From contig NW_005200250.1 in the NCBI RefSeq assembly GCF_000372725.1, positions 93,007 to 157,006 of the forward strand: a stretch of DNA of 64,000 nucleotides, written 5' to 3'. Under the pieces are notes generated by a model that was not told where the DNA came from, did no database searches, and saw only the letters and a list, made by a program, of their open reading frames with translations. Source of the stretch: Emiliania huxleyi CCMP1516 (taxonomy: Eukaryota > Haptophyta > Isochrysidales > Noelaerhabdaceae). The translations under genes and the position numbers were made by a program. Of the stretch, positions 51,531 to 62,800 are shown in pieces (position 1 is the stretch's first letter; every line of letters starts with the position of its first letter).

Positions 51531-54500
51531 ATGGCTTCCGTGCCTTTCTGGGCTGAGACTCTTGACCTCGATGTCCTGGTTGGCAGCGATTTCTCGAGCG
51601 GTGATGCAGCGGCGCGAGCGGCCTGCCGTTTGGCCGGCGCTTGTGGCCACACGGTTCTTGGCGGCCGTGCGTTGGTGTGTGGCAACGCCACCGGCTCCTG
51701 CGAGGGGCTTGTTGATGTGGGAGCGAGCATAGGCAGGGGACTAGCACAGCCCCTGGCAGCGAATCCAAGTCCAAGAGCCATCATCTTCACCGGCGACCAG
51801 GACTCGACCTCCACCCCTTTTGGTGCCATCTTGAGAGGCATCGCGAGCGGAGCTGGCTGCGGTTCTGGTGCCCGGGCGACGGAAATCGCCAGGGTGGCCA
51901 GGGATGGCGCCAGCGCGGCTTTGAACTGTCGGGCGCTGCTCCAAACGCTGACGTGCAGAACATTTCCAGCCGATTCGGACAAACTGCCTCCTTCGGGAAC
52001 CACACAGCTCTGGACGGTGACTGAGACGGTAGGCGGGCCTCCGCAGGTCTCGGTGCGGCTACCGGCGTTGCGGCGCTCGACGCCGGTGTCGAATGCGCTG
52101 GTGGTGGCGCTCTACGCACCACTGCCAGAAGACACATACGAGAGAAAGCGCCAGCGCGCGACGGCGGAGGGACGGAGAAAGCTGCTTGGCCGCAAGTGCA
52201 GCTGCGCGGGCATGAGCAGCACCGAGGTTGAGGGCGTCCTTGCTCTCATCAACGCATCAGCGCGCATCGCTAGCGTGCGTTGGTACGTCCTCCCCGGCCA
52301 CTCCGCCACGCCCGCCGACGACGAGTCAAAACGTGCTATCGCTGCTGCGGCGACGCTGCTGGGGGTTCGGGTGCCGCTTTTGCGCGATGCGTTGGCTTCG
52401 GACCTGGGCGACGCTCGGGCTTTGGCTTCGGACCTGGGCGATGGTCTCCTCTTGCTGATGCTCCACTGGGTGGTTGGCCATACCAACCGGTACCTTCGGA
52501 GCATATCCACCTCTCAAGTCTCACCAAAAGCTGCTGCGCCTGTGGAGCCGCCGGCTAGCGCATCCCGCCAAGAGGCAGAGGCCGAAAAGCGGCGCACCCG
52601 GCGTGCCCTATTCAAGGCGGCGCGCCGATCGCAGTCAGAAGCCGCAGAGACAGCTTCCGTGACCAGCGAATCGGTGAGCAGCAGCTCCGGCTGCAGTCGA
52701 GACGTGCGGCTCCTCCTGCCGGCGACCCCAGGTCTGCCAGAGGGCGATGCGAGAGGCGCAGACGGCTTGCTCCATGCCCTCCTCGAGGAGGTCCACGCTA
52801 TCGAGGTGGCTGCGGGCCGAGACAGCAAAGAGGCCAAGCAAGCGGCTCGCCGCCTCTCGGCCTCTCCCTCCGCGCCGCATGCAGAAGAGGATGCACACCA
52901 CGCGGCGAGGGCACTGTCTTCGCTCCTCCCCGTCCTACTCTCTTCTTCGTCGACGTTTGTGCGGCAGGCCTGCGAATCGTTCAACTCCTGCTCATCCAGA
53001 ATTTCCTGCTCAGCCGATGGGCACCAGTCCGTGTTGGCGGCCGCCGGCCTGGCGTGTGGCTCTCCGTTCTTGACGGTCCACTGCCTCAACGCAACTGCCA
53101 CGGGCGAGATGGAGCGATTTGAGTCAAGAAGCGTCGATGAGATGCTTGCCTGGCGTGCAGAGTCACTGCTCTCGAGCCGGCCGTACGAGGCGTCTCTCGC
53201 ATGGTGGGTTGGCCGTTACGGTGGGGTGATGCGTGGCGAGGAGTTCCCCTCCCCGCAGGCCGCCGTGGCGCACCATCTCTTGCAGTCAGTGGAAGCTGGC
53301 GCTGATCAAGGTGAGGGGATGCGTTCAGTCAACGATTCAGCCCTGGCGCTGTCTGTCGCTGATCTGCGCGCCGCTGAGGCACGGCTGGAGCAGCTCAAAA
53401 GGTGCTGCTTGTCGGTGCAAACCGCCGCGCGAGCTCGCGCTGGACGTCGAACGGCGGCTCGGTGCCGCGCGCAAAAAGCTGCTTGCACCCGCCTCCAGGC
53501 CGTGCATCGCCGGCGCGCCGCCGTTTCTAGGGCTGCAGGTCTGGCTCTTCAGCGTGCGGCGTATGAAGCCGCGCAGCAGGCACGTGCGGAGGCGGAGTCG
53601 CGGCTGGCGCAGAAAAGGGCGTCCGCTACCATGGCTCCAGTGGTGCAGGCGCGGGTCCGTGGCATCGCCGCACGCACGTGGCGCCGCCGTGAGACTGCGG
53701 CGGCCCTACTCCGGACCCGCCTCCGCGCGCTTCTGGCTCGCATCCGCTTCGTTCGTCTGGGCAGAGCAGTCCGCCTCATACAGGCGGCAAGCCGGTGCGC
53801 TGCTGCTCGCTGGGAGCTCGTACGAGCCGCCCGTCTCACCTATGAGCGGCGCCGGGAAGTCAACGAGCGCCAGCTCGCTGCGCTCGAGTCGCAGCTGCGC
53901 TGCTGCACATCCGAGGAGCAGGAGAGGGCGATCCACAAGAAACTCACAATGCGAGCCTACGAGCTGCGCCAGGTGCAAGTGCTGCTGCTCGGGGACACTG
54001 CTTCAAAGGTGCGCAAGGTGGGGGCGCCGCCACGGGCCGCTGCGGAGCCAGTGGCGGGTGCTGCCGCGGCGCTCGCTCTGGAAGAGACCCTCGCGGCGCT
54101 CGGGGACAAGCGCAAGGTGCGGGGCCTCGACGAGAGGACCCTCTCTCTTGCGCTCGAGGCGCTGAACCAGGCGCTGGCGGACCCAAGCTGCTCCGAGGCG
54201 GGCCGATTTGCGCTGCGCAAGAAGCAGCTCGCTGTGGCTGCCGTCCTCAAGCCCGCCGTCCAAGAGAGGGAGGCGCGTGAGCGCGCCAAGGCTGGTAGGG
54301 CGTCGCGCCGCCGCTCAGCAGTCTGCCTGCAGTCCACTGCAACCTCTCCGGCAACTTCTCCAAGGCGTTTGCTGACGCCGCAGCGAGCGGTGGCGCTCGC
54401 GCCAGCGGTCAGCCAAGGAGAAGCTGGCGGCAATGCTGCCGTCACGTCGCGCTACTATTCGCCCAAGGTTGCCAGCCGCGCTCGCAACTACATCGAGACG

Positions 54501-54872
54501 GGCGAGTGGAAGTTCACGTCAGAGCGGCGACGACTCGGTCCGATGAGTTCCGAGCGTCAGGCAACTGCACCTCTGCTCCGGCCCGGCCTCTACATCACGG
54601 AGTCTATAGTTGCTCGCCCGCGGCCGGTGGCGAACTCGTGCGAGGAGACGCGGTTCCTAGCGCCACCTCACGTGATCGTTGGCTCGCTGAGCGACCACTC
54701 CTCTCCGCGTCTCGGCGTGACGGCGCTGGTGGCCTCGCCCAGCCCCCATCGGCGCGTTCGGCAAGCAGCCCTGAGCTCAGGGAAGAGCCCCTGGACGCGG
54801 TCGCCGCTGCCACCAGCTGCCCGCTCGCTGCCCGCTCGCACGCCCGTCTTCGTGGCAGCACTGGGCAAGTAG
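51531..54872 (+). CDS. Large IQ-motif protein, intronless
   Basis: Single ORF of 1,113 residues. The N-terminal ~330 residues have mixed alpha/beta character with no family recognised; LASDLGDA is tandemly repeated (52394-52445). A Ser/Ala-rich linker follows. From about residue 630 to 800 there are IQ-like calmodulin-binding repeats in an Arg-rich helix (LQAVHRRRAAVSRAAG, VQARVRGIAARTWRRR, LIQAASRCAAARWELVR). Near the C-terminus SRYYSPKVASRARNYIETGE with WKFTSERRRL may be a short conserved motif. Proteins of this design often bind calmodulin or centrin at the cytoskeleton; that is inference. Absence of introns contrasts with the neighbours. Confidence 0.75.
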   Translation: MASVPFWAETLDLDVLVGSDFSSGDAAARAACRLAGACGHTVLGGRALVCGNATGSCEGLVDVGASIGRGLAQPLAANPSPRAIIFTGDQDSTSTPFGAILRGIASGAGCGSGARATEIARVARDGASAALNCRALLQTLTCRTFPADSDKLPPSGTTQLWTVTETVGGPPQVSVRLPALRRSTPVSNALVVALYAPLPEDTYERKRQRATAEGRRKLLGRKCSCAGMSSTEVEGVLALINASARIASVRWYVLPGHSATPADDESKRAIAAAATLLGVRVPLLRDALASDLGDARALASDLGDGLLLLMLHWVVGHTNRYLRSISTSQVSPKAAAPVEPPASASRQEAEAEKRRTRRALFKAARRSQSEAAETASVTSESVSSSSGCSRDVRLLLPATPGLPEGDARGADGLLHALLEEVHAIEVAAGRDSKEAKQAARRLSASPSAPHAEEDAHHAARALSSLLPVLLSSSSTFVRQACESFNSCSSRISCSADGHQSVLAAAGLACGSPFLTVHCLNATATGEMERFESRSVDEMLAWRAESLLSSRPYEASLAWWVGRYGGVMRGEEFPSPQAAVAHHLLQSVEAGADQGEGMRSVNDSALALSVADLRAAEARLEQLKRCCLSVQTAARARAGRRTAARCRAQKAACTRLQAVHRRRAAVSRAAGLALQRAAYEAAQQARAEAESRLAQKRASATMAPVVQARVRGIAARTWRRRETAAALLRTRLRALLARIRFVRLGRAVRLIQAASRCAAARWELVRAARLTYERRREVNERQLAALESQLRCCTSEEQERAIHKKLTMRAYELRQVQVLLLGDTASKVRKVGAPPRAAAEPVAGAAAALALEETLAALGDKRKVRGLDERTLSLALEALNQALADPSCSEAGRFALRKKQLAVAAVLKPAVQEREARERAKAGRASRRRSAVCLQSTATSPATSPRRLLTPQRAVALAPAVSQGEAGGNAAVTSRYYSPKVASRARNYIETGEWKFTSERRRLGPMSSERQATAPLLRPGLYITESIVARPRPVANSCEETRFLAPPHVIVGSLSDHSSPRLGVTALVASPSPHRRVRQAALSSGKSPWTRSPLPPAARSLPARTPVFVAALGK

Positions 54873-55235
54873 AGGCCCTGACACGGCTAGTAAGTCCCCG
54901 ACACGACACCCTGGACAGTCATCGGCCCGTGTGAGGTGCCCGTTGTCATTTATGTGGAAGGTGCAGTTCGAACACACCGCACGCGACGCGCGTGTCTTTT
55001 CATCCAAATCAGCGAGTCGACAGGAGGCGCACGTATTGCGTGTTCGTATCGAGCATGGTGTTCGAGACAGGGAGTTGGGCGCGCTTTCACCATTACAGCC
55101 GGAAAAGACGGCTAGTGCAGTAGAGAGATTCGTTTATTTACTGTAGCCGCGCTAGGCGATTCCCCAGTCATCTGACCAAGGCGTGTGGCCGTGTGGGCCG
55201 AGGTAAGAAGCGCTGGGCTCAAGCGACGTCCGACT
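54873..55235. other. Intergenic between convergent genes
   Basis: About 360 bp. No gene or repeat recognised. Confidence 0.5.
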
Positions 55236-56206
55236 TCATTGCTTGTGCGGGCAGACGCAGCAGGCTTTGACGATGATGAGCAAGAGGAGCCAGGTGCAGA
55301 ACGTAGCGAGCGCTACGGAAGCAATCACCTAGCCGAGGCAACGGGTTCCATGAGATACAGCCAGGTACGCGGAACCTGAGTTGCAGCGTGTGCGGGGGGC
55401 GCTATAAGAGGTTCCACCTCGCCGTATCCGCCCTGAAAGCCGAGGTCCCACAGCAACTCGGAGGAGAGGAAGACGAGCCAGGTCCAAAAGGTGGCGAAGC
55501 CCATCATGATGATCAGGCCGAACGGGCGGATGTTGCCCGCGGCGATACACCTCCCAAAGACGCCGCAATGGTGGTCAAAACCATAGACGCAACGGTTGCA
55601 GATCGAGCAATGGTGCACTTTCGTACCGGCTGGCCGCCATACCAAGCAGCGGCCGCAGAAGACGTGCTCGCCCACCTTGACGTTTCCCTGTATTTTGTTG
55701 ACGCCCTTGCTCTCGCTGAGCGCTTCGATGATCGACTTGGGCTGCGGAAAGCAGCGTTCCGGCGATCTCTTCACGACACCAGGGTCGGACCACATGATAA
55801 CGACCAGGCAGGCAAATGCGACGGAACAGCCCGTGTAGATGAGCACCGCGTATATCCACGTGCGTTCGTCGCCCGACAGGGTGACGGGCGCGCAAAACAG
55901 GACGATTAAGCCCGAGACGAGCACTTTGCCTCTCCGCGCCTCCTTCCGCATGTGGTCGAGGTGCTGCTTGGGGAGTGGAGGGAGCGCACGCACGTCCGCC
56001 CAGGTCGCCTTGCTCGCCTCGAGGTCTCGGCTGCTCGTCTCGACGACTGTCTTTCTCCCACCACAATGCTCGCAGTGGTCACAGTCCCGTGGCTGCGGCG
56101 GCGCTCTGGCGTGGCCGCCGCTGTTGGGTGTAGACTTCTCCTTGGACTCGCCCGCCCTTCCGAAAAACCAGGCCATGTCGTCATCGTCCACTTGGTTGGT
56201 GTCCAT
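55236..56206 (-). CDS. DHHC-type palmitoyltransferase
   Basis: Exons 56206-55418 and 55328-55236, phase 0, 293 residues. I chose MDTNQVDDDDMAWFF (56206) as start; an upstream in-frame ATG at 56293 is less likely. Two membrane segments (VLVSGLIVLFCAPVTL; IYAVLIYTGCSVAFACLVVIM) precede the Cys-rich domain CGRCLVWRPAGTKVHHCSIC and NRCVYGFDHHCGVFGRCI with the catalytic DHHC. A third segment (FGLIIMMGFATFWTWLVFL) and, only after splicing, a fourth (VIASVALATFCTWLLLLIIV) complete the usual four helices. Members move palmitate from acyl-CoA to cysteines of membrane-associated proteins, usually at Golgi or plasma membrane. The 89-bp intron has AGGTG at both borders. It ends ACCVCPHKQ. Confidence 0.9.
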
Positions 56207-56384
56207 GCCGGCTCGGCTCGGGCGCACACAAAACACTCGCAGGGGGATCGCGGTTGCTGGGGCTACGAGCGGTTCGGACCAAGTTTGCCACACCGCGGTA
56301 AACTGTTACCTAAACTACAATTGTAGAAGCTGCGTGGCAGAACCACCAAAGACAAGCCGGGCCAATAAGAATACCAAGGATGCA

Positions 56385-56440
56385 AATGAGGGATGGGAGA
56401 AGGCAAGCCGCCGCCACACATCTGAAGGAAAGGAGTGTGC
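56385..56440 (-). mobile_element. SINE-like family B fragment
   Basis: GAGGGATGGGAGAAGGCAAG, CCGCCGCCACACATCTGAAG and GAAAGGAGTGTGCTACGCGC match the family B blocks at 32.2 and 51.1 kb. Lies between divergent genes. Confidence 0.5.
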
Positions 56441-56653
56441 TACGCGCTGAGTAGACACGCAAGGTCTCTGTCGTTTCTCCCAGTAAGCTAAAGTACGGGC
56501 GGTAAGGCGCCTTGGCGGCGTCGAACACGCGCAGTCACGACACCCACGGTTTGGAGCGAGCTTTCACCTCCGAGCCGCCGGAGGAGCCGCGCCGGCTATC
56601 GCCCCGTCGCCGCGGACGCCGCTTCGAGCCCTCCGCGCGACGCGAGTAAAGGG

Positions 56654-58756
56654 ATGGCGCTCCTGCCACACCTTGCATGCGTCGCTGCAGCGAGCGGTGC
56701 TCTGGCTGCGTACCGCTTCTTGCTCATCTGGATGGGCTCCATATCCGAGTACACGGACTACACAGCCGCGCAGCTGGGTGTCGCTGTGGCCTACGGGCTC
56801 GCCATCGCCGCGTGGTTCGGCGTGGAGGTTGGGATGTTCCTCTCTCCACGCCTCGGCTACGGTGGCGTGCCGAGTAGTGAGGACGCGGGGCTCAAAGGGA
56901 TAAAGGTGGCGAGCGAATCGGGCGGCGAGGACGCGTCCGTGCTCACGACGGAGGACGAGTCGAGCAGGGACTCGATCTCTCCACCCGAGCCGGTCATATT
57001 TGGCATCAGATCCTCGGGCCTGGCCGCCCTGCGTGCCGCCGCCGAGTTTTCCGCAATCATGGGGTACGTCTACCTGTGCGACCGGACGACGCTGTTCGCC
57101 AAGGGGCCAAAGACGGTGTCGCCGACGATGTTCTGGGGCCTCTGCGCGGCCGTGCTCACCGTCGGACTCTGCACCCTCCGCCTCGCCGGCAAGAAGGGCG
57201 AGGTCGTGACGGCGCCGCTGCAGCGCGACCAGACAGAGGAGTGGAAGGGTTGGATGCAGCTGCAGTTCATCTTTTACCACTACTTTGCGGAGGGGGAGAT
57301 CTACAACGCGATCCGCCTCTACATCGCCGCCTACGTCTGGATGACCGGCTTCGACAACTTCTCCTATTACTACATCCGGAAGGACTTCACGCTGCCGCGC
57401 TTTATGCAGATGATGTGGAGGCTCAACTTCTTCGTGCGTACCAGCCCCGACCCGCGCGCTCGCCCGCCCCACCAATGGTTGGGTAGTAGGGCTAGAGGGT
57501 CGCTCTACACTTAGCCTCTGCAGCGAGCGAGCGCTCAACTTAGCCCCCGCACGGAGCCGGGCTCAGACTTAGACGCTGTATGGTCGGGGGCCATGAACTT
57601 AGACGACATAAGGCCAACTCCGGGTAAAACCCGGGTAATACCTGCAAAAGTCCAGGTTTACCCGAAAAATACCTGGACGCGGTCCCGACCAGCGTATGCC
57701 GCACAGCGCACGACGCCATATCGCCGTCTCCCAGGGCCAGTGCGCTACTTGCGGCGCGCAACGCCTGCTCAAGTACGCGCACCGTACCATGTGCTGCCGC
57801 TATGCGTGCCTTAAGGCGGCTGCGGCGAAGCGGCGGGCGACGTGCGCCCTCCGCCTCCCGCTTCCCACCCGCTTCCCACCCGCTTCCCTCACAATCACTC
57901 CTCCCCTGCCCCTCGGGCTCGGCCCATCCCCCGCCCCCCTCGGCCCATCCCCCGCCCCTCTCGGCGCCGCCCGCGCAGGGTCCTGCTCTACGACGTGCCC
58001 GGCGTCTTCCACGCCGTCTTCAAGCCCACCGCCGGCTTCCACGACCCTCTGCACCCAGAGCTCACCGGCGCACGCCGTCCAGGAGCTGCCTCGGAGCCAG
58101 CGCTACCCCTGCCGCGTAGGCACCCCGAGTTCACCGACTCGCTTCACGAGTGGTTCTTCCGCTCCGGCCTCGACCACTTCGTCTGGATCTTCGGCATGCT
58201 CTGCGCCTACTCCTTCCCGTGGTACGACCGCCAGCTGCAGGCGATCGAGGACTTGCCTTCGGGCAAGCGGGCCCTCGCCAAGGCGGCGGTCATCGGCGGC
58301 GCCCTCGCCGTCGGCGGCTGGTACGTGCACACCTACTTCCTCCGCCCGAAGCGCGAGTACAACAAGGTGCACCCGTACACGTCGTGGATCCCGATCGCCG
58401 TCTTCCTCGTGCTGCGCAACGCGACCGCGGGCCTGCGCGCCCGGTACATGCACCTCTTCACCTGGTGCGGCAAGGTGACGCTCGAGACGTACATCCTGCA
58501 GTTCCACATCTGGATGAAGTCGACCGGCATCAACGGCTCGCCCAAGTTCCTCATGGTCTGGCTGCCCTCCTTTTGGCTCAACATGGCCGTCGTCTCGGCC
58601 GTCTACTTCGTGCTCTCGTACCGCGTCTTCAAGATCACCGTCGTGCTGCGCGACGTCGCCGTCCCGAAGGACAACCGCGGCATCTTCGTCAACAGCGTCA
58701 TCATGGCGGTTGCGACGGCCGCCTTCTACGCGGTGGGCGTCGCGCTAAAGGGCTAG
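56654..58756 (+). CDS. CAS1/CASD1-type membrane O-acyltransferase, central part not found
   Basis: Exon 1 is 56654-57433: hydrophobic start (ALLPHLACVAAASGALAAYR), several membrane helices and the CAS1 block EEWKGWMQLQFIFYHYFAEG, IYNAIRLYIAAYVWMTGFDN, FSYYYIRKDFTLPRFMQMMW, RLNFF. The last exon (from about 57979) has LLYDVPGVFHAVF, LHEWFFRSGLDHFVWIFGML, YNKVHPYTSWIPIAVFLVLR, GKVTLETYILQFHIWMKSTG and a final helix. Members such as Cryptococcus Cas1p and animal CASD1 O-acetylate glycans in the Golgi. In the family, a helix pair with a YMLYYICPMHT-like motif links these two parts; 57434-57978 encodes nothing like it and contains repeat-like DNA. The gene may be damaged, mis-assembled or have a divergent exon. 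Confidence 0.85.
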
Positions 58757-59960
58757 CCCAACAACTCGCAGGGCGGGCCGAGCGGCGCCACAGGCTGCCC
58801 TCGCACGTGTGCTGGCGAGCGCGATGTCGAACGCCTCGCGAAGCGGAGAGTTGAGCCACCACGCGCCCCCCAGACGTCACTCGTCACACGTCAGAGAGGC
58901 AGGATAGAGGGTGTGTGGAGGGCGGTCAAGTGACGGAAAAGCGGGGACGCGACCCACCTCGCCACAGACGCGGTCCCGCGCCTCTCGCCGCTAAGTCTAA
59001 CTCTAAGACCACAGTGGCAGTGGCACGCACCGCGCAGCGGCGCGTGCCACTGTTTTTGTCCGGAGTGAATACTCCAACGCGCTCGTCGGTGACGGTGTCC
59101 CCGCCGCGCCCCGGATAGCGGATTTCGCCGCGCTCGGCGAACCTCGACCCAGGCCCAGCGCCTTCGGTGGCATGCACCTCTTTGCGACTGTGAAGCCTGG
59201 AGGCTGGAGGGAGCAGCTCCTCTGCTGCTCACACGCTCTGCACAGTTGGCACAGCCTACTGGGCTGGGTCTTTAGGCATTGTGGGGTTGGCACTCCCATC
59301 GACCCTCATGACCTCCTGCGGTCTCTGCGATGGACACCAGTGGGTGTGGGACCACAGGCAGGATACACTCGAAGGCTGGGTAAGCAGTAGAGGTCGATAC
59401 TCGACGCGTCCCACATGGTCTGTGTCGCTGTCGGCACGCTGTCGACAGGACGTCGAGCGACACCGGTGGCAGTGCCACCCAGGAGTGGTCGGGCGGTCTC
59501 CCGTCATGAGAGAGCCACCATGTGATCCGTATGATGATTCCTGACAACCGCCTCAGTCAACTTTCGTCACAGTTCCCGCTATGAGAGGAGCTGCGGGTCA
59601 GCTCGACAGCTGGAGCTGTGTCGCCGGCGTGCGGCGGCCTGCCTCCGGAGGTGCCTCTGAGGTGGACATTTTTTGGTCACCGTGAGAGAACGCGTTCGAA
59701 TTTTTACTCGGGAGTTTCAACTCCACACGCGCACCGGCCAGGGCTACAATAGTGCCAGTGAGGCGGAGGCGCGAGTCGGAAGGCCGCGACCGTGACTGGC
59801 TGTCTCAGGTGGCGGGCGTGCTGCCCGCCCTTCTCTGTGAGAAAATTCTTTTCTCTTGTTACTTAGTCAGAGTGTCAGCTGTCCACGAGACCTGCACCTG
59901 TACCTATGCTCTCCCCGAGACCAACCCGCGACTCCCCGCGACTCTTTGTGTGTGTAAGTA
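58757..59960. other. 1.2-kb intergenic region
   Basis: No supported gene; ORFs here are short and unlike any family. A hairpin lies at 59018-59052. Confidence 0.5.
59018..59052. repeat. Perfect 11-bp inverted repeat (hairpin)
   Basis: CAGTGGCACGC at 59018-59028 and GCGTGCCACTG at 59042-59052, with a 13-nt loop. A run of T (59053-59057) follows. Could be a small-RNA or terminator-like structure; no further evidence. Confidence 0.7.
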
Positions 59961-61333
59961 ATGGTTTGGGCGAGACAGCTTAGTGTTACGAGTCACGCTC
60001 ACCCCTACCTGTCTGCTAACCAGTTAATCAACGAGTGCGTGGACGGCAAAAAACCGCGCCTCTCGTGCAAGACGGTTGCGCACAAGGACTGGGAATACTT
60101 CGTGGGCTACGACGATAAGGTCCGCGTTGACGACACTCGCTCGACCCTCCACACTGCACTCACTGCACACACCCGCCTCGCTTGTCAGGATCGCGGGCGG
60201 CCGCACTTTCTGGGCATTCGATTCGGGATCGACGACGACGAGCTCAAGCAGGGGAAAGAGCTGTACTTCGCCAAGGCGTCGCTCATCTCCAAGACGTCGG
60301 ACAAGACGAACGGCAACCCATGGGCAGACTCAAAACAGATGGCCTTCAAGCTGGGCAACCTCCATCGCCTGGGACTGTGGTGCGTCTTCGAGCACTCGCT
60401 TCGGGCGCTATGGCAGGCGATGTCTCTGCCGCTCCTGCCTGGATGATGCAGACTGGGAAGTACCGGTTGGACGAGTCGGTCTTGGCGGGCAAGTGGAACG
60501 ACATCGCGGGCTTTGACGTGGGGCGCTCGGAGGCGATGTGGCGGCTGGGTCTCATGGACACTGTCGAACCGGCGAACCAGGCCGAGGTACTCGCCCTCAT
60601 CGAGACCATCCTCTACAACGCCCCGCAGCAGCACTCGACAGTCGAGCCAGCGCCAGGCATCCCCTCACCCGCCGTGCTCACGACCTTCTCGCTGTCCGAC
60701 GCTAAGAAGTGGTGCGAGGTGCTGAACGACAAGGAGGGGTGCACCGCCGACTCCCAGCCGCGCCGGCGCCAACGCTCGGGTCGTGCCATCGTCATCGACC
60801 TGCTCACCTCCAACGAGGCGCAGAGCGCGGCCAACCTCATGGCCGAGAGCGGCCTCTCCACCAGGACTCTTTTCGGGACGGATCAGCTCCGCAACCTGTG
60901 CGGCTACCTCGCAGCCTGCTGGGCGGTGGACCTGCACAACTTCGAGCACGACCTGCTCAACTCGCGCGGCGACTTCTCGCAGTACCCGATAGAGCAGGCC
61001 GTCGCGCACAACGTGCCGCTGACCGTGTACGCGGCGCACACCTCGATGCCCGACTGGGGCTACGAGGACGAGGCGCAGTACCTCTCCACGAACCAGGTGC
61101 ACGAGCTCGCGCACCACTGGGCGAACGAAGCGTCGTGGCTCACGGTCGGCCCCCTCAACCACTGGCGCGAGTACTTTGAGCGGACCATCAGCGACCCCAG
61201 GGAACACGGTCGCCTGCACATCATGGTGGCGAACACCGTCACCGCTGTCACCGACGTCTCGGACGCGGAGCCGGCACCGGGAAGCCACTGGTTTCTCACA
61301 GCCTGGTTCGTCGACCCGGAGGACGAGGAATGA
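59961..61333 (+). CDS. Unknown protein, at least two introns likely
   Basis: Proposed exons 59961-60119, 60189-60383, 60452-61333 (introns of 69 and 68 bp). The first intron is in frame and is inferred from a GT donor after YDDK, a CAG acceptor and the low-complexity THTALTAHTRL it would otherwise encode. The product has HFLGIRFGIDDDELKQGKEL, KYRLDESVLAGKWNDIAGFD, AIVIDLLTSNEAQSAANLMA, DQLRNLCGYLAACWAVDLHN, EDEAQYLSTNQVHELAHHWA and ends HWFLTAWFVDPEDEE. The HELAHH sequence recalls the HExxH zinc-protease motif but reads HELAHH, with E and both flanking His present, so a metallopeptidase-like site is conceivable. No family recognised. Confidence 0.55.
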
Positions 61334-62129
61334 GCGCGCCCGTGTCTGCTGGCAGACCTGCTGCTGTCGTGCGTGATAGTGTCGTGTGTGATAGCGCCAG
61401 GGCAAGCCTCGTGCCGCGATTAGACGGTGTGCGCGAGTGCGGTCTGTGTGGTGAGCGGCGTCGGCATCCGCACCGTGAGTGCGCCCACTCAACCGTGCGA
61501 TCGTATGTTTACTATGTCTACTGCCTCCATATATCTCCGAAAACGGACGTGTTCGATGTGGAGAGCTCAAGCCAGTGCCCCTTGGTACGGCACACGGTCG
61601 CGTCACGCCACGGATTCCTTCACGCCGGATCTCGGGCATGGATGCAGGGAGCCGCCAGCACGCGCCCGTCTATCCGAAGACTCTCCTCACCGCACGCCAC
61701 CCTCTGTCCCGTCCAAAATTCGCGGAGCGTTGTACGGCACAAGTGGGAAGGAACGCGCGGCGAGCGATGCCGGCGGGTGGGGTCGATGGACGGTGACGTG
61801 TCAATAACGCTTTTACTGAGTACAACTCACACAACAAGCGCCGCGAGAGCGTGACCACACAGATCGACTGGCGGACAAGCCCAAGAGGCGACAATCGACA
61901 CGCAAACAGCACTCATCGCTGCCCGCACCGGTGCCGTCGCAAGCGCCGCGGCGATCGGCGCCTCTCCGGCGCGGCAGCCGGCGCACAAGCTGACAGCGTG
62001 GCGGCTGGCGCACGGACCGCGAGGGCGGGCACCGAAGAAGGCGGCTCCATGGCGGCCACTTTTTGGTTCACACACAAGTCGACTGTGAACGAGAGCCATA
62101 TCTACTCAGGAGGTACAGTTCTGACCACT
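61334..62129. other. Intergenic, no gene recognised
   Basis: Short overlapping ORFs only. 61850-62060 is GCG/GCA-rich without repeat structure. Confidence 0.45.
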
Positions 62130-62800
62130 TTTGACGGTTCTTCACACCTTAGATATGACCCTTAGATATCCCTTAGGTATTTCCTTGGGGTATTTCCTTA
62201 GGTACATTCCTCTTGGGTATTTTCTTAGATGTATTCCTCTGGGGATTTCTTTATGTATATGGGGTATTCACTTTGGTATATTCCTGTTGGGTATTTCTCT
62301 TTGTACATTCCTCTATGGTATATTCCTCTTTGGTATATTCCTCTTTGGTATATTCCTCTTTGGTATATTTCTCTCGGGAATTCACCACGGTGTATTCCTC
62401 TTTGGTATAATCCACTTTGGCATATTCTTGCTGGGTATTTCTCTTTGTATATTTCTCTCGGGAATTCACATCGGTGTATTCCTCTTTGGTACATCGGTGT
62501 ATTCCTCTTTGGTATAATCCACTATGGTGTATTCTTCCTCTTGGGTATATTCCTCTGATTCACTTCGGTATATTCCTCTCGGGTATACTCCTCTGGGAAT
62601 TCACTTCGGTAAATTCCTCTTGGGTATAGTCCTCTGGTTCTTGGATTCACTTTGTTATTTTCCTCTCGGGTATAGTCCTCTGGGAATTCACTTCGGTACA
62701 TTCCTCTTGGGTATATTCCCATGATTCACTTTGGTATATTCCTCTCGGGTATAATCCTCTGCGAATTCACTTCGGTACATTCCGCCGAGCGCAAATCACT
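62130..62800. repeat. AT-rich satellite, ~15-bp unit (TATTCCTCTTTGGTA)n
   Basis: Degenerate tandem repeat of TATTCCTCTTTGGTA and related words (TATTCCTCTCGGG, GGGAATTCACTTCGG) over 670 bp. GC content is far below the rest of the window. Because 15 is divisible by three, long repetitive ORFs occur on both strands (YSSLVYSSLV; KEEYTKEEYT). These are by-products, not genes. Confidence 0.95.

Noticed and set aside
55388-55909. 173-residue plus-strand ORF over the DHHC gene
   Set aside because: Overlaps the DHHC Cys-rich domain on the other strand, which is clearly the real coding strand.
62225-62494. Minus-strand YxRGIYxR/KEEYT repeat proteins
   Set aside because: Encoded by the 15-bp satellite on either strand; no start context, and composition follows the repeat.
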